From positions 1 through 8,118 of the forward strand of contig VGXJ01000067.1 in assembly GCA_016873375.1 (NCBI GenBank): a DNA stretch of 8,118 nt, written 5' to 3'. This document shows, piece by piece, positions 5,991-8,118 of the stretch. The DNA comes from Phycisphaerae bacterium. Its GTDB lineage: Bacteria; Planctomycetota; Phycisphaerae; Phycisphaerales; SM1A02. The first letter of the stretch is position 1; every line of letters starts with the position of its first letter. The notes under the pieces were generated by a model. The model searched no databases and was not told where the DNA came from. It worked only from the letters and a program-made list of their open reading frames with translations. Position numbers and translations under genes: made by a program.

Positions 5991-6650
5991 ATGCCCACGA
6001 TCCCCGCCCTGCTCCTTGGCCTTGTTGCGCTCACGGACCTGCCGACCTCCTGTGTGGTCGATGGCATGGCGTTCGAGGCCGTGGCTGAGCACGCCGAACC
6101 AGGTGTGGCGCGGTACCGCTGGGCGAAGCACGCCGAACGATCCATCACGCTCACGCTCATCGAGCGCGATGGACTGATCGCCGGCGCGGCGCTCCTGGCC
6201 GAGTCGCTGACCGCTCTGCTCGATGGAGGACTGAAGCTGCCGAAGTCCCTGGCGTGGGATGTCGACGTGATCGTGCGCCGCTGGTCGCCGCCGAAGCAGG
6301 CGCCCGAACTCGCCGCGGCCCGGACGGCGGCCGGCGTGCGGCTCGGCGCCAACGGCGTGGCGTTCGTGCTGGCCGTGATGAGTCCGACCGTTGCGCGGGA
6401 CGCAGATCACCTGCCCAAGGGCGAACTCGTGGACGACGGCGGCGTGACGATCGACGTGCTCGAGCAACTCGCCGACGAACGCGATGCGGTCGGCGCCACG
6501 GCGTTCGTCTCGGGGACCGAGGCCGCGACCGTGGAGACCATGCCTTCCTTGGGCAGCATCACGCCGAAGGTACCCATCGATCTCGAAGCGATGGCCGCAT
6601 CATGGACCGATCGCGTGCAGGCCTTGATCACGAGCGTGCGCGGGGAGTGA
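5991..6650 (+). CDS. Hypothetical protein (219 aa), possibly exported
   Basis: I do not recognise a family. The first 20 residues are hydrophobic (MPTIPALLLGLVALTDLPTS) and followed by the only cysteine, C21. This could be a signal peptide, but it has no basic residue before the hydrophobic part, and PTSC is a poor lipobox. The rest mixes predicted helices (about 60-80, 105-115, 195-216) and strands. It has no cysteine pairs, repeats or obvious catalytic motif. Codon use is strongly GC-ending like its neighbours, and the frame is long, so it is very likely a real gene. Its own promoter is likely (TATCGT 6 nt before the ATG). It converges on the signal peptidase gene, with 10 nt between the stop codons. 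A link to the DUF1501 gene 107 nt upstream is possible but not shown. Confidence 0.75.
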   Translation: MPTIPALLLGLVALTDLPTSCVVDGMAFEAVAEHAEPGVARYRWAKHAERSITLTLIERDGLIAGAALLAESLTALLDGGLKLPKSLAWDVDVIVRRWSPPKQAPELAAARTAAGVRLGANGVAFVLAVMSPTVARDADHLPKGELVDDGGVTIDVLEQLADERDAVGATAFVSGTEAATVETMPSLGSITPKVPIDLEAMAASWTDRVQALITSVRGE

Positions 6651-6655
6651 CTCCC
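6643..6655. terminator. Small hairpin between convergent genes
   Basis: GGGAG-TGA-CTCCC is a perfect 5-bp stem. Its loop is the TGA stop codon of the plus-strand gene, and it lies 5 nt before the stop codon of the minus-strand gene. With so little space, a shared bidirectional terminator would have to sit here. There is no T-run on either side, so termination activity is doubtful. Confidence 0.3.
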
Positions 6656-6660
6656 GCCCC

Positions 6661-8118
6661 TCACCGGATGAACCGGAGTTCGCCGAAGTCGGGGATGAAC
6701 GGCGTGCCGCCGGGCGACAGGCGCATCGGCGCGGGGAAGTAGACGCACCAGGCCTTGCCGATCATCAGGTCCTCGGGAACGATGAAGGGGCTGCTGTTGC
6801 CCAGCTGCACCGACACGAGTGGGTGCGGCCGGCCCCAGAGCCGGCTGTCGCGGCTCGCGCCGGAGTTGTCGCCGAGCATCACGTACTCGCCATCGCCGAT
6901 CACCGGCGGCTGGTTCACGTCGATGCCGAACGCCAGGCCGGGAATCGGCTCGCCGTTCATGGGGTACTGGTCGCCCGGATTGAGGAACGCCGGCCGGTAG
7001 TACAGGTCGCGATCCACGCGGATGCGTCGCAGCGTCACGGGCCCGCCACCGAACTCCCAGGCCAGCGTGGTCGGCGTGGGCTTCTGCGCCGAGGGGTTCT
7101 GCAGCACCTGGTCGATGGTGCGGCCGTTGTGGCTGGCGAGGAGGCGCTGCTGCGGATCCCACTCGTAGTCGAGCGTGAGCACGCTGTCACCGTCGATGAA
7201 GAGCTGCAGACGCTGGTCGATGTGCCAGAATTCGAGCTCGAATGCGCCGTCAGGCAGCGCGACGGGTGCGCTCACCGTGGCCTTCACCTCGCCGCTCTCC
7301 GCGTGCACGACCGAAAGCGTGGCCTTGCCTCCCGTGACCTCGAACTTCATGACATGCGAGCGTGTGCCGATCGACAGGCTCGTCGTGAAGAGGCCGCTCG
7401 AGGCGGGCGTGCAGTGTGCTGCCACGCGCAGGTCGCCCACTGGGAAGAGCGGGATCTCCGGTCGTGTGGAGTTGTAGGCGTTCCAGTCATCAAGCGGGAT
7501 GTCGGTCGAGACCCACTCAAGCCGCGCCGGTCCGGTCGCACCCCACGCGAACGCGCGTGGGTCGGTCGTGTCCCAGCCTTGGCCGCGCAGCGGCGGGCCG
7601 CTCCATGAACCACGCATGCGCTGGCGCATGGCGCTTGGATCGATCGGCGCGAAATCGCTGTTCCAGACCGGCTGCAAGACCGCGCGCTGCACGGACTCAG
7701 GCTTGCGCTGGATGCGCATGGCGGAAGCGGGCGTGTCGGGTGCACCGGTGAACGCATCGCCATCAGCCAGCGCGAAGCGCTCGCCCGGCATGCCGACGAG
7801 GCGCTTGATGTAGTAGGTCGCATCGCCGACCGGATCGCAAGGATTCTTGAAGACGACCACATCCCAGCGCTGCGGCTGCTGGATCGGCCAAAGGAACTTG
7901 GTCACGAGGATTCGATCGCCCACGCGGGCGTCTTGGGCGAGGCGGATGTTGCCTTCGCTGCGCGTGGGTGCGGTGTGGCTGACCATGGGGTCGCCGATCG
8001 GACGCTGGAAGTCGCGCCCCGCGCGCGCCGACTCGATCACCGGCGCCGCATCGGCCGGGTAGCTGTAGCCGGTGTCGGAACTGCGCAGGCGAAGGTGCTC
8101 ACCCATCAGCGTGGGCGC
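6661..8118 (-). CDS. lepB: Signal peptidase I with large inserted domain, 5' end cut by window
   Basis: The frame is open for 485 codons from the right edge. The first visible residues, APTLMGEH, match the end of the catalytic serine box (SMxPTL), so the ATG at 8106 is internal and the real start and Ser lie outside the window. Numbering from the edge, GDRILVTKF (68-76) and RWDVVVFKNP (84-93) are the next boxes. The general-base lysine is K105 in YYIKRLVGMPGE. The conserved GDNSGASRDSRLWG is at 416-429, and the end PDFGELRFIR suits planctomycete enzymes. The enzyme cleaves signal peptides at the outer face of the membrane; the N-terminal anchor is not visible. Between the Lys box and the GDNS box about 235 residues are inserted (about 140-375), including a beta-rich LamG/concanavalin-like part (FWHIDQRLQLFIDGDSVL, 297-314). 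Typical enzymes such as E. coli LepB have much smaller inserts. The family call is certain; the role of the insert is unknown. Confidence 0.95.
   Translation of the reverse strand, partial: APTLMGEHLRLRSSDTGYSYPADAAPVIESARAGRDFQRPIGDPMVSHTAPTRSEGNIRLAQDARVGDRILVTKFLWPIQQPQRWDVVVFKNPCDPVGDATYYIKRLVGMPGERFALADGDAFTGAPDTPASAMRIQRKPESVQRAVLQPVWNSDFAPIDPSAMRQRMRGSWSGPPLRGQGWDTTDPRAFAWGATGPARLEWVSTDIPLDDWNAYNSTRPEIPLFPVGDLRVAAHCTPASSGLFTTSLSIGTRSHVMKFEVTGGKATLSVVHAESGEVKATVSAPVALPDGAFELEFWHIDQRLQLFIDGDSVLTLDYEWDPQQRLLASHNGRTIDQVLQNPSAQKPTPTTLAWEFGGGPVTLRRIRVDRDLYYRPAFLNPGDQYPMNGEPIPGLAFGIDVNQPPVIGDGEYVMLGDNSGASRDSRLWGRPHPLVSVQLGNSSPFIVPEDLMIGKAWCVYFPAPMRLSPGGTPFIPDFGELRFIR

Noticed and set aside
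6407..7162. Minus-strand open frame of 251 codons
   Set aside because: It is another frame of the signal peptidase gene on the same strand, with an Arg/Pro-rich product typical of frame-shadow translation.
8104..8106. ATG as the start of signal peptidase I
   Set aside because: The codons before it read APTL, which continue the catalytic serine box, so this Met is internal and the gene extends beyond the window.

Overview
The window is GC-rich DNA, most likely from a planctomycete and plausibly of the Phycisphaerae type. The best evidence is the adjacent pair of a DUF1549/DUF1553 (PSCyt2/PSD1) secreted protein and a DUF1501 protein, a combination typical of Planctomycetes and their PVC relatives. 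A signal peptidase I carrying a large inserted domain also fits. The class-level assignment is inference. No RNA gene, insertion sequence, CRISPR array or origin was seen.

Layout. (1) Positions 1-1099, minus strand: the N-terminal 239 codons of an RNA polymerase sigma-70 family factor run off the left edge. Upstream of it lies a possible 88-residue ORF, and the gap between them holds several inverted repeats. (2) Positions 1100-1369: an intergenic region between divergent genes, with a perfect 17-bp palindrome and a candidate promoter. (3) Positions 1370-5883, plus strand: a 997-residue PSCyt2/PSD1 protein with a carbohydrate-binding-like insert, then a 483-residue Tat-type DUF1501 protein. 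(4) Positions 5991-6650, plus strand: a 219-residue protein of unknown function. (5) Positions 6661-8118, minus strand: signal peptidase I, convergent with the previous gene and cut by the right edge. Its catalytic serine should lie just outside the window.

How the parts fit. The PSCyt2/PSD1 and DUF1501 proteins are both predicted to be exported. By family knowledge they probably act together in the envelope, possibly on complex polysaccharide, though their biochemistry is not settled. Signal peptidase I is a general export enzyme and may be a neighbour by chance. The sigma factor points away from the pair and is not clearly linked to it.

The most unusual signal is at the starts of the three plus-strand genes. 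None has a convincing Shine-Dalgarno sequence, and each has a TAnnnT hexamer exactly 6 nt before its start codon (TACGAT, TACCCT, TATCGT). That is the geometry expected of leaderless mRNAs whose transcription starts at the start codon. The sigma factor gene, by contrast, has a clear GGAGG. The window may therefore mix leaderless and Shine-Dalgarno-led translation.
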